Positions 48,200 through 59,788 of a stretch of DNA of 64,000 nucleotides are shown here, in pieces. This stretch comes from Steinernema hermaphroditum. Taxonomy: Eukaryota > Nematoda > Chromadorea > Rhabditida > Steinernematidae. Within the stretch, counting starts at the first letter, position 1. Each line of letters opens with the position of its first letter. The stretch covers positions 11,998,092 to 12,062,091 of the forward strand of contig CM059623.1 in assembly GCA_030435675.1 (NCBI GenBank), written 5' to 3'. The position numbers and the translations under genes were made by a program. Below the pieces are notes generated by a model. It ran no database searches and was not told where the DNA came from. It saw only the letters and a list, made by a program, of their open reading frames with translations.

Positions 48200-49430
48200 T
48201 AAAACGTCAAAAATCGCATCACATTAAAAGAAACCGAGTATCATGGTATAGAGTTATACAAACCATTTAAGATTACTAAGCGAAATCCTCACTTGAGGCC
48301 CATTTTTTACCATGATTACCATCGTTGGAGCGGAGGAGTTGCAGCAAACTGTGGCTTTAGTGAATTGAATGAAAATAATGGGTCGTGCAGTATGTACATA
48401 ATCGCACAAGAGCGCAACATCAATTTAGGGCGGTGGACTGGCTTCGATAACGTTGTACGTTGGAACTACGGCTCCCTGGTGTTTCAGGCCTTCTGGGAGC
48501 GTTCATTGCGTCCACAATGACGGTTGTACGAGTACGTCAGAGAGTTAAAAAGCAAAAATAAATGGAATGAATAGCGTTGAATTATTTTCGCAGTCCATTA
48601 TCGCTCTAGACCAACTCCTGTCAACGCGGGCGGTCCAAAATTCCGGCCGATTTTTTTCCATCCAACAGGTAAGAAAAGAGGTCGCCGCAAATTGATCTCT
48701 GAGGGGCTCCATCAAACTCAGATAACAGGAAAACTTTAATTTTAGTGAACGATAGTGAATACGTTATTGAAACTATTACAATAGTAAAAAATTGAATGAA
48801 ATTGGAGGTCAAAAATCGCATCACATTGAAAGAAACCGGGCAGATAGTAGTTTTTGTTGTCATTTCATACGTTCTTCTGATTTTGCAATCCAATGTCATC
48901 ACATATGTGTAGGAGGGGTCTAGGCGTACGAAAATGCAGAGAAATAACGATTTATCTGTGATAGAGATCATAGAGATCAAGCCAAAAATCGCATTACATT
49001 GTCTCCACTTGAGACCCAAATTTGCCGTTTTCGTTGTAATTTTATAGGCGATTCCGATTTTGAAGGCAAATATGTTCGGCCAACTCAAAAATTCGTAGTG
49101 AAAGTAATCTATGAGCCAAATATCTGCGATAAAGATCAGTACAATCTGTTGTACAATGATAAGGCTACGCTCTATCTCTCACAAAATAATCCTGAAATCC
49201 ATTTTCATCCCTATTAACCCGTACTTGCATTGAGTATAGCATGAAACGGTTTTGCCAAGTCCCAAAAGTCATACCGTCAGCACATACATACAACCCACTG
49301 AATGAGAAGGAGCCCAAAAATCATACAACAGTGAAAGATACCGGGTATTAAGCCATGCAATTATACAAAACATTTAAAGTTATTAAGCGAAAACCTCAGC
49401 CGAAACCCAAATATGCAGTTTTCGTTGTCT
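48200..49430 (+). repeat. Diverged repeat family around CAAAAATCGCATCACATT
   Basis: The motif recurs near 48209, 48815, 48982 (CATTACATT) and 49317 (CATACAACA). After the first and last copies the same order follows: GAAA-ACCG-GTAT, TTATACAAA-CATTTAA, TTACTAAGCGAAA/TTATTAAGCGAAA, then CCTCA. Near 48840, 49020 and 49415 the block TTTTCGTTGT or TTTTTGTTGT follows. Confidence 0.6.
48440..48510 (+). repeat. Dispersed short repeat, copy 2
   Basis: GTTGGAACTACGGCTCCCTG and the following bases to GGGAGC match 32483-32528. Confidence 0.55.
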
Positions 49431-50465
49431 TTTTGACCCCTTTGAAATCCAAGGCTGAAAAATCATACGCCAAAAATGAAGAGTAACGAAGATGATCTAT
49501 CTGCGATAGAGATCATAAATTTATCGGTCACAAAATTAAGGGATAACATAAAATCGTGGAAAATCGATCTTATAACCAATAATCATCTCCAACTGTGGCA
49601 TCACCTCCACCTGCAAAAATTTCACAAAATCAAGGAATAACTCGATCATTTCACGGCACCAATAACCACCTCCACCTCGGGCATATCAATGCAAAAATGT
49701 TGATGGAGACGCGATTGTTTACCTCAGCAGGCGATAAAATATGTCAGCAGCAGTCTGCGACCCTCGGGACTGGCATCCACTCGTCCCGGGATGAACCCTG
49801 AGGTCAAATAACATCATTACAGCGAGCGGTCCGGCTGCCGCCGATGGAAAGTCGTAAAATCGTTCGACGGAACACCTGTCGAACGAAGCGACAAGCGGAC
49901 ACTCACTCGGCGCGCGTATTTGCATATTTGCACATCGACGGAGACGGCGGTGCAGTGTGTACACACCAGCCGTGAAATGGAAACATCGTCTGAAACATTC
50001 CGCCGCTTAACGAGCGCCAAAGAAGGCGCCTCTTTAACTGGGAGGTGTCAGGAGAAGGATGGCCGCTGCGAGGTGTGAAACAAAGGTCACTGTGAGGGCA
50101 CCTTTCGCAACAGAAGATGACAGATTTGCGAAAAGAGTGTAAAACGCCTTGCATATCACCGCTTCCAGAACCATCCAACCTAGCATATACCAGCCATTAA
50201 GAAGCAAAAATAACTAAGAGACACAACTTGCATTTTTTGAAAAACAAGTGACAATAAGGTGTTTCTTTGCTTCTTCAAGTTTCTGCATTTATAAATTAAA
50301 AAATCGATTATGTAATGATGTTGAACAGACCGCTAGTGTGTAACAGACTGGTGGCAAAAATTAATTAACCTTTAAGCACTCTAAGTATTTCCACATTGAC
50401 GATAAAACAGGACAGTGATTCTTCGAGTTTTGAGTGATGTTTCGTGAATCAACGGCGTTATATGA

Positions 50466-50912
50466 CACAAAGAAAGCCCATCTCGTTGCTCTGCGTGATC
50501 TATAAGCCCAACTGATCGAGCACGTTTTGGACTCCCGCCACACAGCCACTTGAACCCGCCGAATTCAAGGGAAACTTTTTGACGATTGATCACTGGCATG
50601 CCATCGACAATCATCATCAAGCTGCTGGTGAAGACGGCAAGTTCTAAGAGGAAGCCGTGTGTCATATCCAGCTTGGAGAAGATCATATCGATAAACGTCG
50701 AAGGAGAGGTACGACACGATGGCTTCATCAACCCGAGGCTTTTTATGGCGACGCTAGAGCAAGCTTTCTTGAATTTGATTGCTCGGACTACGGACATCAG
50801 TGGTGAGAAACTGCCTAATCTACGGTTTTCAAATGATACCGCCTTGGTAGCTGCGTCACAAGAAGTTGAACAAATCCGTCGTGTTCCGGAACCATGGAAT
50901 CTAACACTCTAA
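50466..50912 (+). mobile_element. Decayed reverse transcriptase fragment, RTE-type non-LTR retrotransposon
   Basis: Across shifting plus-strand frames the reverse-transcriptase landmarks can be read in order. KPISLLCVIYK corresponds to the conserved RPISLLxVxYK. PAEFKGNFLTIDHWHAI corresponds to QxGFRxGxSTIDHIHxI. A segment GFINPRLFMATLEQAFLNL corresponds to xxISPxLFxxxLExxFxxL. LRFSNDTALVAAS corresponds to LRFADDIVLIA, with the catalytic Asp-Asp pair degraded to Asn-Asp. Several frameshifts and the altered active site make it inactive. No 3' end or target-site duplication is recognised. Confidence 0.8.
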
Positions 50913-51524
50913 CACACACAAAAATATATTAACAAATACAACTTGTGCTTGTTTTGTTTGATAGCTAAATAATGCAAAGTCATACTGAAAATAGTGTACT
51001 CCATTTGAAAGGATTCAAAAATTTGACCTTTACTCAGCTTTTTCGCGCTAGAACTCACGCAGCCACCTTTTTTTGCCTTATTTCTATTATAGTGTCGCAA
51101 TGCCACTTTGTCACTAACACATTATAAATACTGCTCTAGAGATATGGCAGCAGCAAACAAATGGCAACAACAAAAAGAACAAAAGTGTCAATATACGAAC
51201 TCGTGTGATCCATTACAAAAAGTCAACATAAAGAGGCCAAAACACTTATTTGCAGCAGCGGGGACATGTGTTACTCAACGGAGGTATGGCAGGACGCGCC
51301 TCAAAATCCCGCGAAATTGCACACCATCTGCTTAATCGCTTTAAACCGGGCAACTTCCGATCGAATAAATTGCGTCGTTGTGAGATCGAATTCGAGCGAC
51401 CGGAAACGCGACTCTCATACGTTTCAAGCTCTAGTCTTTTGGTATAAGTTGTACACACTTTTCTCTGTATATGCAGCGGCAAGCCAAATTGCCAAAAATC
51501 GTTAAAATTGTCACAATCCGTGGC

Positions 51525-52345
51525 TGTAAGTGAATGAGAAAATACCGAAGGAACATTCCGATAAAAACCCATGCGTCGTAAATTTGTCAAAAATCAAGGG
51601 TCTGTCGCACCAAAAAATCAATGATTCATTTCGGAATAGACCAGAACATTTCGATATAATATATACAAAAATCGGTAGAAAACAAAGGTATCCAACTACT
51701 TCTGTAGCCATAACAGTACAGGCCACTCGAAACCGAAGCGATAAACGGACTTCAACAGTCGACCATGTCGTTGAAACAACCAAAAATGAAGGAGTTCCCC
51801 CAAAAAGACCATCATCGTGAGAGGCTTGAACAAATCTCTAGAAGCTTTATACACCCCCAAGAATCTATGATGTCACAATTTGGATTTACTTCGATTCAGT
51901 TTCAGATATATAGGCGCCATTATTATCTAATCAAAATTAAGGTGTTCGGGTGGATTCGGGCTAGGGTTCTCGACGCGATTACTGGTTCGAAGACTGAAAG
52001 CGAATAAGAAAATACTAAAAGATTCCCGACAAAAATTGTATTTCATAAAATTATCAAAAATCAGGGATCTGCCCTGCTTTCAGAGAGCTGCTGACTGTTT
52101 GATTTTACATCTGATGTCTGAAGCCTCCGAAGTCTGTCTGTGGTAGAGAAAGGCCATATCGCATTAGACCACGACAAATGTCGTTAAGCCCAAAAATCGA
52201 TGAAAAATAGGGTTTGTAACCATACTGGTACAGTCCACTCGATACCGGAACGATAAACAGTAGCAGTTGGTCATGGTCGTCTAATAAGAAGTCGTCTAAG
52301 TCGCTCAGCCAAGCAAAAAAATGATAGAGTTCTCTCAAAGGTGAC
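51525..52345 (+). repeat. Diverged tandem repeat, two units of about 0.5 kb
   Basis: Unit 1 (51527-51800) and unit 2 (52001-52345) share GAATxAGAAAATAC, ATTCCxGA/ATTCCCGAC, TxTCAAAAATCAxGGxTCTG, ACAGTxCAxxCCACTCGAxACCG and GATAAACxGxxxxxxCAGT in the same order, then GAGTTC. Confidence 0.65.
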
Positions 52346-53791
52346 ATTGTTATTTGATCAGAGTGATACTTTTACGAAACATAAGTTTTGAAGGGAATGT
52401 ACTTTCAACAGAATACTGAGTGCAGTACTTGCATAAAAGGAAGACACTGATGCGTTTTTTGAACTTCACCTTTGAAATACAGACCAGCAGCTGTCGTCCC
52501 AGCTGGAAACAAAAAATCCATATAGTAAACTAGCGTCACTGCTCATGTCTCGCCGTCCCTAGACGGCCTCCAAAAACTAAAGTCAATTACTTCCGGTCGC
52601 TCAATCACCCCCGTCTCTTGGGCAAAACAAAAACAGTGACTAACCAACCGAAAAGAGAAGTTCAAAGTCTTGCGGACAGTCGAGTGACGGAACCCGGCGG
52701 GGGCGAACTGACCTCGCGGGCTTGCGAACCTATTGATCGATGTGCGGGTGGGAACCGTTTGGCGCCTCGATCCTCACCGCCTAACCGCACAATTAACTCT
52801 CGCGGGTCACGGCGGCGGCGGCGGTGCTGTGAAGGAGCGTGACGAGCGCTAAGTGGTCCACCTTGACTTATGCAAATTAGAGAGGCGGAAAATTGGCCTC
52901 TCTCTCATCGGCGACGTTATTGGAGGAGGCCGAGTTTTTGGACTCAATTGGCACATATGTTGGTGGTGCAGTGTAAGGAGATAATTTATTGGTGGGGTTT
53001 AAAGATGTTCGTTGGGGTGTTCCGACAAAGAACGGCGATTAGCGGAGAGGCAGAAAATAGATGAGCTGGACGGGATTTAAACCACATGTTTGCGGTTGGA
53101 TGGAAAAGTTTAGATCAGAGCAGCGACCGAGATGACTCGATCTTTGCACTGGGAACGTGTGGCTGAGGTGCAGACCCCTATTCCAAGCTGGAGAGTTTCG
53201 CACAGTCATCACTGCATGCTAAGGATAATCCGACACTTATACGGACTGCTCTTAGGACACTAGCTCTGCAAAAGGGTACAACGGAAAGACGCCGAAGTTC
53301 GTGATAAAACAAACGACAAAACAGCCTCAAAACATTGTTTATTCACATATGGGTGATCGGGTTTGGTTGATGCACTGTTAATGGCTGAACCGCCCGATCA
53401 CCATGTTATGCAAAATCTAATGTTTCTAATTGGTTAAGTACTGTAACAGACAATGGGAATATGTAGCATGTGGATGACACTCCACAGCTAATATGATAAA
53501 CACTCTCTTTATTTCTACTGGAAACAGAGCCCATATGTGGAAAAATGGCCTAAAGAGTCACATCCTGTAACCACGCAAGGCCGTATGTTCTCGATTTCAT
53601 CCCTGTTTTAGGCCAGGACGCTCTTCTTCACAGGACATCTTCGCTCTGTCGGGTCGACATTTGTCCCTTTCCACTCATATCTGGCACTATCGTATCAGAA
53701 TGATATCAATGGAAAGCGTTTGACAAAGAGGCTGAATAGTAGTAAATGTTTCTTGATTCTAAACCTTTCATAATATTCGAGGAGTGAGGAA

Positions 53792-53893
53792 CAAAAAATA
53801 TTATAACTATCACATTAGTCTTTTGAATCAATATTTTTGATCGGAATAGGTTTAAGTAGTCCCAGAATCCATCAATTCTCAAAAAAAATAAAA
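53792..53893 (+). repeat. Direct repeat left of the mariner remnant
   Basis: AAAAAATATTATAAC, CACATTAG, GATCxGAATAGGxTTAA, CACAAAATCTA/CCAGAATCCA and CAATTC-CAAAAAAAA recur at 54722-54840 in the same order. Confidence 0.65.
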
Positions 53894-54620
53894 ATATTGG
53901 GTTGGCCAATAAGATCCTGCCGTTTTTTTTTGTAGATTGAAAAACGATCTTTTATGCAACAACAATAACAAAACATTAATCAACAATATATTCTCCATTG
54001 TTGCCCACGACCTGCGCCCACAAAACGCCCCATTCATTCGAAAATTACGAAGAACTCCAAACCTGGATCAACCACTTCTTTGAATCCAAACCTGCTAATT
54101 TTTAGAGAAAAGGAATCGACAAACTGGTGGACCGGTGGGAGCAGGTCGTGGACAACAATGATGAATGTGGTTTGACAACGAGCGGAACAGATGATAATCC
54201 GTTAGTGCTATGTTTGAAGAATACGGTGGATATGGAAGAATCTCCAACTTCAGGTCTTGGGGGGGGGGGGGATGGACGACATTTAAAATTTACGGCTGGG
54301 TGCTGTCATCCGGCTGGGTGCTGTCAGCTGGATGATGTACAAGTTGTAGTAGAGCGTCTTGTTCCACCGCAACATTTCCCAGTGTGGCAACCTTTCACAA
54401 TCCCACCATATAGAAGTCATTGTCTTGCTCTACACTAGCGCGGTAACACTTATTCTTTTCTGGAGCGACCCATTGTTTTCTTTCCCTCTTATCGACATGC
54501 AGGCAATACGTCTCATCGCCTGTGACAATCCTGTATAGAAAGCGATGCATACCCCGAGCAGCTTCCGTGGCATTTTGACCTCGACGGAAGGCTTGGACTA
54601 GCCAATCGAAAAGTGTGAAC
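53893..54620 (-). mobile_element. Decayed mariner-family transposon remnant
   Basis: The left edge (53893) carries the mariner-type terminal sequence TATTGGGTTGGCCAATAAG. Minus-strand peptides of a DDD-type transposase are readable. RFLYRIVTGDETYCLH (about 54480-54540) contains the TGDE catalytic block, followed by KRERKQWVAPEKN. Near 53990-54030 there is WAQVVGNNGEY, the protein's usual C-terminal end. A second C-terminal fragment (WINHFFESKPANF and RWEQVVDNN) lies in the opposite direction at about 54040-54170, so the remnant is rearranged or is two head-to-head pieces. Stops and frameshifts throughout make it dead. Confidence 0.8.
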
Positions 54621-54721
54621 CATGAGTGAAATATGTGTGATTATGTCAGTGAGAATTCACTGAAATCACGCGTGATGTTCAGTGTAAGAACCCAACGTTT
54701 ATTGAGAGCGGATTTGCGAGC

Positions 54722-54840
54722 GAAAAAATATTATAACAATGTTCCACATTAGCCTCATAAATAAATGTTTTGATCAGAATAGGCTTAAACAATCACAAAA
54801 TCTAGCAATTCAGCAAAAAAAAGTAATAGAAACATAAAAC
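54722..54840 (+). repeat. Direct repeat right of the mariner remnant
   Basis: This is the partner of 53792-53893, roughly three quarters identical by eye with small indels. Confidence 0.65.
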
Positions 54841-56693
54841 AGACTTCATTTCTCACCAGCAAAAATTAGATAAAAAAACACAAACTGAGTACAAAAATGA
54901 TACTTTTCATCGACATCGACAGTTTCCGACTATATCAGTTTCATAATGACGAACATAGTTCACAATATTAGACAAAAAATCTTCCTATCTCCGCGTAGGC
55001 TCTTTTCTCGTTTAAATAGACAAAAACACCATGAAAGTTTGTCTCACCGTAATCTTCCAAAAACATTCGAGTTTCATCTTCTAAAGCACAGGGATGTCGC
55101 AGAGAGCGCCTTACGAATTAAGAAAAGAGTCCACAAAGCGCGTCTCCAGGGAAACGTTTCTTTTTTGAGGAGATTGGTCGACTCTTTGTTGACCCATATT
55201 ACATGGGGGTGGAGAACAATATGCCAAGTGCTCTGCTAAAAGTGATTTCTTTTAAATAAGAAATGTCCATCTAGAACGATCTATTATGAATCCAAAATTT
55301 CAAAAATTCTCTAAAAATTTTGTGATTTCGCATCCATATTGGGATCAACCTAGATGGTGGCTCCCTGGAATCCACTTAAGCCACGGCGCCCACTGGAGCC
55401 ATCCGATTAGGCACGCTCGAGTTCGCAGTGAAATGTCCTTATTGACGCCAACTCAAGCGGAAATAATACGAATCGGCGCGCGCGCCTGAAATGAAAGGAA
55501 AACAAATCGGATTACAACGGTCCCGAGGGTCAAAATAAAGATGCGTTGGGCGAAAATGGAGAAAGGCTGGCACGCGCTCAAAGTGGACCCCTTTCAGTGA
55601 GTCACGAGCCCTGGCTGGAAGACGCTGACGCATGGAGAGAGACGAATTAGGCGAAAAGGGAGTCGATTGCATCTATTCAGCAGTATTTTGTGACGGGAGG
55701 GGAACTCATTGAGAGGAGTACTTTTTCGTATGGCTCTCTTGACTCGCTTCAAAGTCGTACACAAAATCACGATTGTGCCAGAATATGATAAAGCTGTTGT
55801 TGTTGGTCAAAACGTGGTCAAGGGTTGTATTCGATAGCCAAAACAGGGACAATTCGATGAAGTCAGGATATGGATTGTGGTTGTGGATGAATGAAAGAAA
55901 ATGTGTTATAAGCTCTCCAAGTTCCTCAGTCATACTGTCAACAATCACCAGCTACAGTATGACCTACAAAATGAAGGTGCGTATGGCGGTGCTAATTTTA
56001 TCCGTTCAGTCCAATCCACAGCGTCTAGAGGCGCCACGCGGAAATCAACTGCGACTGCTGTGTGTGATCGGAGATTGTGCCTCTTGGCGTTGGAAACCAT
56101 TTTTCTGGCATAAAAACTAAACAACATCACGATCTCAGAAGTACTGTACTCTATTGAACTGTAGGAATCCTCGTCGAGGACTACACTCACCCGAATGTCA
56201 TGGCATCAAAAATGGGCCTCTTTTAGCCCTCGCATTTGCCTTAAGGTACTAGTACATATCACCATTAACTTCATTCATTTCTTCAAGAAATCATTTCTCT
56301 ATCATAACATCACGGTCTCAGAAGCACTTCGACCTCTTAAGCAGTAGGAATCCTTGTCAAAAATTGTGCTCATCCAAATGTACTGGTTTCAATGTTAATT
56401 AAAATGGGCCTCTTTTTGCACTCAAATCCCCTATATATAACGGAGAACCGACGGGTCTGTTGGTCTGTGTGTGTGTGTTTTTCCGTGAGCACAGAGAAAA
56501 CACCCACACAAAATGAGAACCCGAGGGGGACCGAAACCGACACCGCCCGCTTACAAGGGGAGAACGTATTCACCCACAGTTGCAAAAATTTAAGAAATCA
56601 GTATGTCGAGTTGAACAACTTATGTCGAGCATCCCCGACGTAATTTCAAAAATGTTAATTCAAATCTTTTGGGACGAATTGTAATTTCACACT

Positions 56694-56748
56694 CCTGAAC
56701 ATACATCCTGCTCGAACATTTTGGGTTCGAGCAGGATGTATGTTCAGG
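56694..56748. repeat. Perfect 23-bp inverted repeat with 9-nt loop
   Basis: Left arm 56694-56716 (begins CCTGAACATACATCC) is exactly complementary to right arm 56726-56748 (ends GGATGTATGTTCAGG); the loop is CATTTTGGG. A perfect palindrome of this size in AT-rich DNA is far beyond chance. It could be a very short foldback element or a hairpin RNA. MicroRNA precursors usually have longer, bulged stems. Confidence 0.9.
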
Positions 56749-57854
56749 CATCGTCGCAATGTTTCTTCAGTGAAATGTTACAAAAATTCTTCTAATAATA
56801 AGTACGCCAATCTTATGTTTACATATAGTTGTACACAAATAAGCCATCATCATTGTTCGTAGCTTTTTCTTATCGTACGGCTTTTTCTGTCCACACGTAG
56901 TCGCGGGCGTCGGAAGATGTGGGCACAGCACCAGCTTCGGTTATTCTGCATGTGACCTTGAGATCCTGTCCAGAAACCAATGGGCGGTTAAGCTAGCGGC
57001 AAAAGTTCGTAGCTTAATCGATTGTTCGGTTTTAGGCGCGACAGAGTTATAGCTGTATAGCTGTACAGAGTTATACCGAATGTTGTATTTATCATTCATA
57101 AGTTAATGTGTACAGCCAGATTTCATCAGACGCAATCATATTTATGCTATAACGATTGAGCACTGCCATTACAGCACGGTCTCTAGATATGGCGTATTGA
57201 ATTGCTCGAATTTTGTCTCTTTTTGTCGCCCGATTCATCGAGGCGAAAAAAAGGCTTCTGCTGCGCTACGTCAGCCTCAGTCGTGTACTCCGCGGCGAGT
57301 TATCTCCCCAAAGGCTTGCCTGGCACCCTCAAGAAGTCGCCGCAATTAAAGGTACGCGTCGTCCTCCGCTTCATTCTACAACGTCTTCGGCACCGTGGTC
57401 TAAAACCGTTCCTGGAACAGTAATTGAGTGATTGTAGAGGTAGAGAGCTCTGAATTGCGGGCTTGTCCAAGTAAAGATTAATGTGATTAGTAGATTAGAT
57501 GAATAATTGGATTTCTCGCAAAGGAATCTTTTCATAAGAAAAGTGGTCCACAAACAAACTAGTTTTCCAGCTTTAGTTTTTTAAAGCTGTTTTGTATAAT
57601 ATCACAATTATCGGTCCATTATCTTGGAGATATTTTACATCTTTTTTTAGTACTACGTTCCACCTGTGTTAAAAGAAGTCGAGGATTGGATGTTCCATTA
57701 TTGAGCCGACTCACTCGAAGTTGGTGACTATAACTCCACCATGTCGCAGCCCACCCACGACGTTTCTCGTCTACCCACAACAGTCATACGTCGCCCCATC
57801 GATCGCCCTATGACTGTTCCCACATAGGCGCTCTTTTCGCACTGTCCAGCTGTG

Positions 57855-59634
57855 ATGAAGCTGGACAACTTTCTCATTTTTGGGAAGAAGTCGATCGACC
57901 CGTGGAATCGAGTCAACTGCTGCAAGGTGCCCACGCTTCTTGTAGTCGAATTCTGCCAGGTTAGCCGTGGCCTTTTTTTCCGCTCACGTTTCCTTAGGTC
58001 CAAGGCCCGAAACCTCTCCACTGGTATCCCGAACAAGATGCCAATTCGCATCTGGACCTCGACAACGTCGCCGTGTGGATCATGAGCTCCGATGCGATCC
58101 ATGGATCGACGGTTATTGTATTCAATCAGCAGTTAGGGCTCTACGCTATCCTTCACCATTCGACTATCCTCGATGTCACCGCCAGAGCCTTTCAAGTAGG
58201 CGCTGTCTATTTGCTTCTCTCAGAGCCATTCATATTCAGAGGCCACTCTCACTCGCGTTGCTGACCCCCGACAAGCCAACGACCTCCATGCTTCGAGCCT
58301 TCAAGAACATTGCCGACCGACTTCTAACGCCTTTGCTAGCCTGTAATCGTCAGCTTTTCCGTCGTTTCGTCACGAATGTGATCAGCTTGGCCAGCGATCT
58401 GCAGTCGAACACTGTCAAGAACTACTACGCTTTATTTCGCGATTCAGAGACGCTCTCGAAGAATACGAGCATGAAGATCCACGGCATTGCCATGCAGGTA
58501 GCTACCGTTTCCAAGCGTCTCAAACATGCACTTGTTTGATTAGGCACGTAAACTTCAGTCGCGATTCAAGGAAGCCTACCGGACCCTGGCCAACAGCGAA
58601 GCGCGATGCTGTCACTGCGGGTCCGAAGAATCGGACTTCATTCAGTTCATTCCACTTTTTGACTCCACCAGTAGCGTCAAACTCCTACCTCTGTCACAGT
58701 TGGCTCCATGTGTAGGTCGACCATCAGCAGAGCAGAGCTGCAAAATGCCATTTCCAGGCTTATGACGAATTCATCGACTCCCTTAAACCTCTCTATGACG
58801 AATATCTGAGCGAATTCCGCCACGATACAGGCGTCGACAACTCGTTCGGTCTGCTCTTTTGCAACAACGTTCCCGTGATGAGAAAACTGCAAGCCAGTGG
58901 AGTTGAGAAGAAGGCTGTCCTCGAGCAGCAAGTGGCACAAACGTCATCGGCCTCGACCCAGCAAGAAGGGCGACCTCTTTGTGACATGGCCAGTCAGCTT
59001 GACCTCATTCTAGCGCCGCTCATGTCCGGTGATTCGATGGCGATTCTCTCGTCTGAACAGAGAAAACCGACTGGGAAAGATGTGCTACAGAAGCTGGCTT
59101 TAGTGAAGCCTGGAAAGAGGCAAGAAGAGGTGTTGTGGCACGAAAGTCAGCTGATAAAAACCGACGAAGATGAGGATGGGAAGAACAGGTAGGATTCAAG
59201 TCCGTTCAATGCTAATTATGAGTTGCAGCGAAAAGAATGAACTCGTCGGCTTCACCCTGAACCGAGCGGAGTCACTCAAATTCTCCGATGCCCATTTCGT
59301 CTCTTTCATCGACCTCAACAATCACCGACTTCGCTGCCGCGATTCGATACCCAAACTGCTAAGTCAACTAGCGAAAAGACGTCACTTCCCCAACGACGAC
59401 TGTCTGATGGCGTTCGTCGTCGCCGTCGTGACCGAAGTGTGCCAGATGGTGCTCATGGCTAGATACATACGATTCGACCACTTAAGCTCAAAGTTCAACC
59501 TGTCCCCTGCCGATCAACGAATCATCGTCCATCTCCTGGCCGAGCTGGACATCGTCAAATACGGCAAACTGAAGTGCGCCGTCGAGAAGAGCTTAGAGAA
59601 GAAAATGACGGGAATGAAAACGCTTTCACTATAA
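57855..59634 (+). CDS. smcr-8: SMCR8 homologue, DENN-type protein, 521 aa
   Basis: Six exons: 57855-57959, 57998-58195, 58240-58497, 58544-58711, 58758-59188 and 59229-59634, all in phase. The N-terminus PWNRVNCCKVPTLLVVEFCQ, then VQGPKPLHWYPE, and LDLDNVAVWIMSSD align with the longin-type start of human SMCR8 (PW...FILISEFSEQVGPQPL, FDLNYFSLRIMSVD). LYAILHHSTILDVTARAFQR matches its FAYVHHLTLYDLEARGFVR. The C-terminal exon (FVSFIDLNNHRLRC and on) matches its TSILDLDNKTLRC. SMCR8 works with C9ORF72 in a GTPase-activating complex in autophagy and lysosome function. At 521 aa it is much shorter than the vertebrate protein (about 937), having lost the long acidic linker; residues about 240-375 are the remaining poorly conserved part. 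An in-frame stop precedes the ATG, and GTCCAG just upstream could be a trans-splice acceptor. Confidence 0.85.
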
Positions 59635-59788
59635 TTTATGGGTCGTCTACTGTATGATAGATGTACAGAGTGAGTAAAAAATTTATTATAGCCATCTGAA
59701 CGGAAAATTCTCGCAGTTTTGTGATTCATGGCCTGACGGGTGATGAGCGTTCGTGAAATAACAAGAATCCTACATCTACGTCTACATC

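Larger units (their letters stand above)
39961..57854. other. Gene-poor 18-kb interval with repeats, GC islands and mobile-element remnants
   Basis: I find no convincing protein-coding gene here. Contents: tandem and palindromic repeats (40.3-40.7 kb), GC-rich TATA-bearing islands (42.5, 47.0-47.5, 49.8-50.1, 52.65-52.87 and 55.4-55.7 kb), an 18S rDNA fragment (44.9-45.5 kb), diverged roughly 0.5-kb repeat units (45.7-46.5, 48.2-49.4 and 51.5-52.3 kb), RTE-type and mariner remnants and a perfect hairpin. Runs such as CAAAAAT recur throughout. It may hold distal promoters of the TANC-like gene. Confidence 0.55.

Noticed and set aside
57213..57431. 72-codon Arg-rich plus-strand frame before SMCR8
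   Set aside because: It does not splice in phase to the first SMCR8 exon and shows no domain; a transposon remnant is possible but unsupported.
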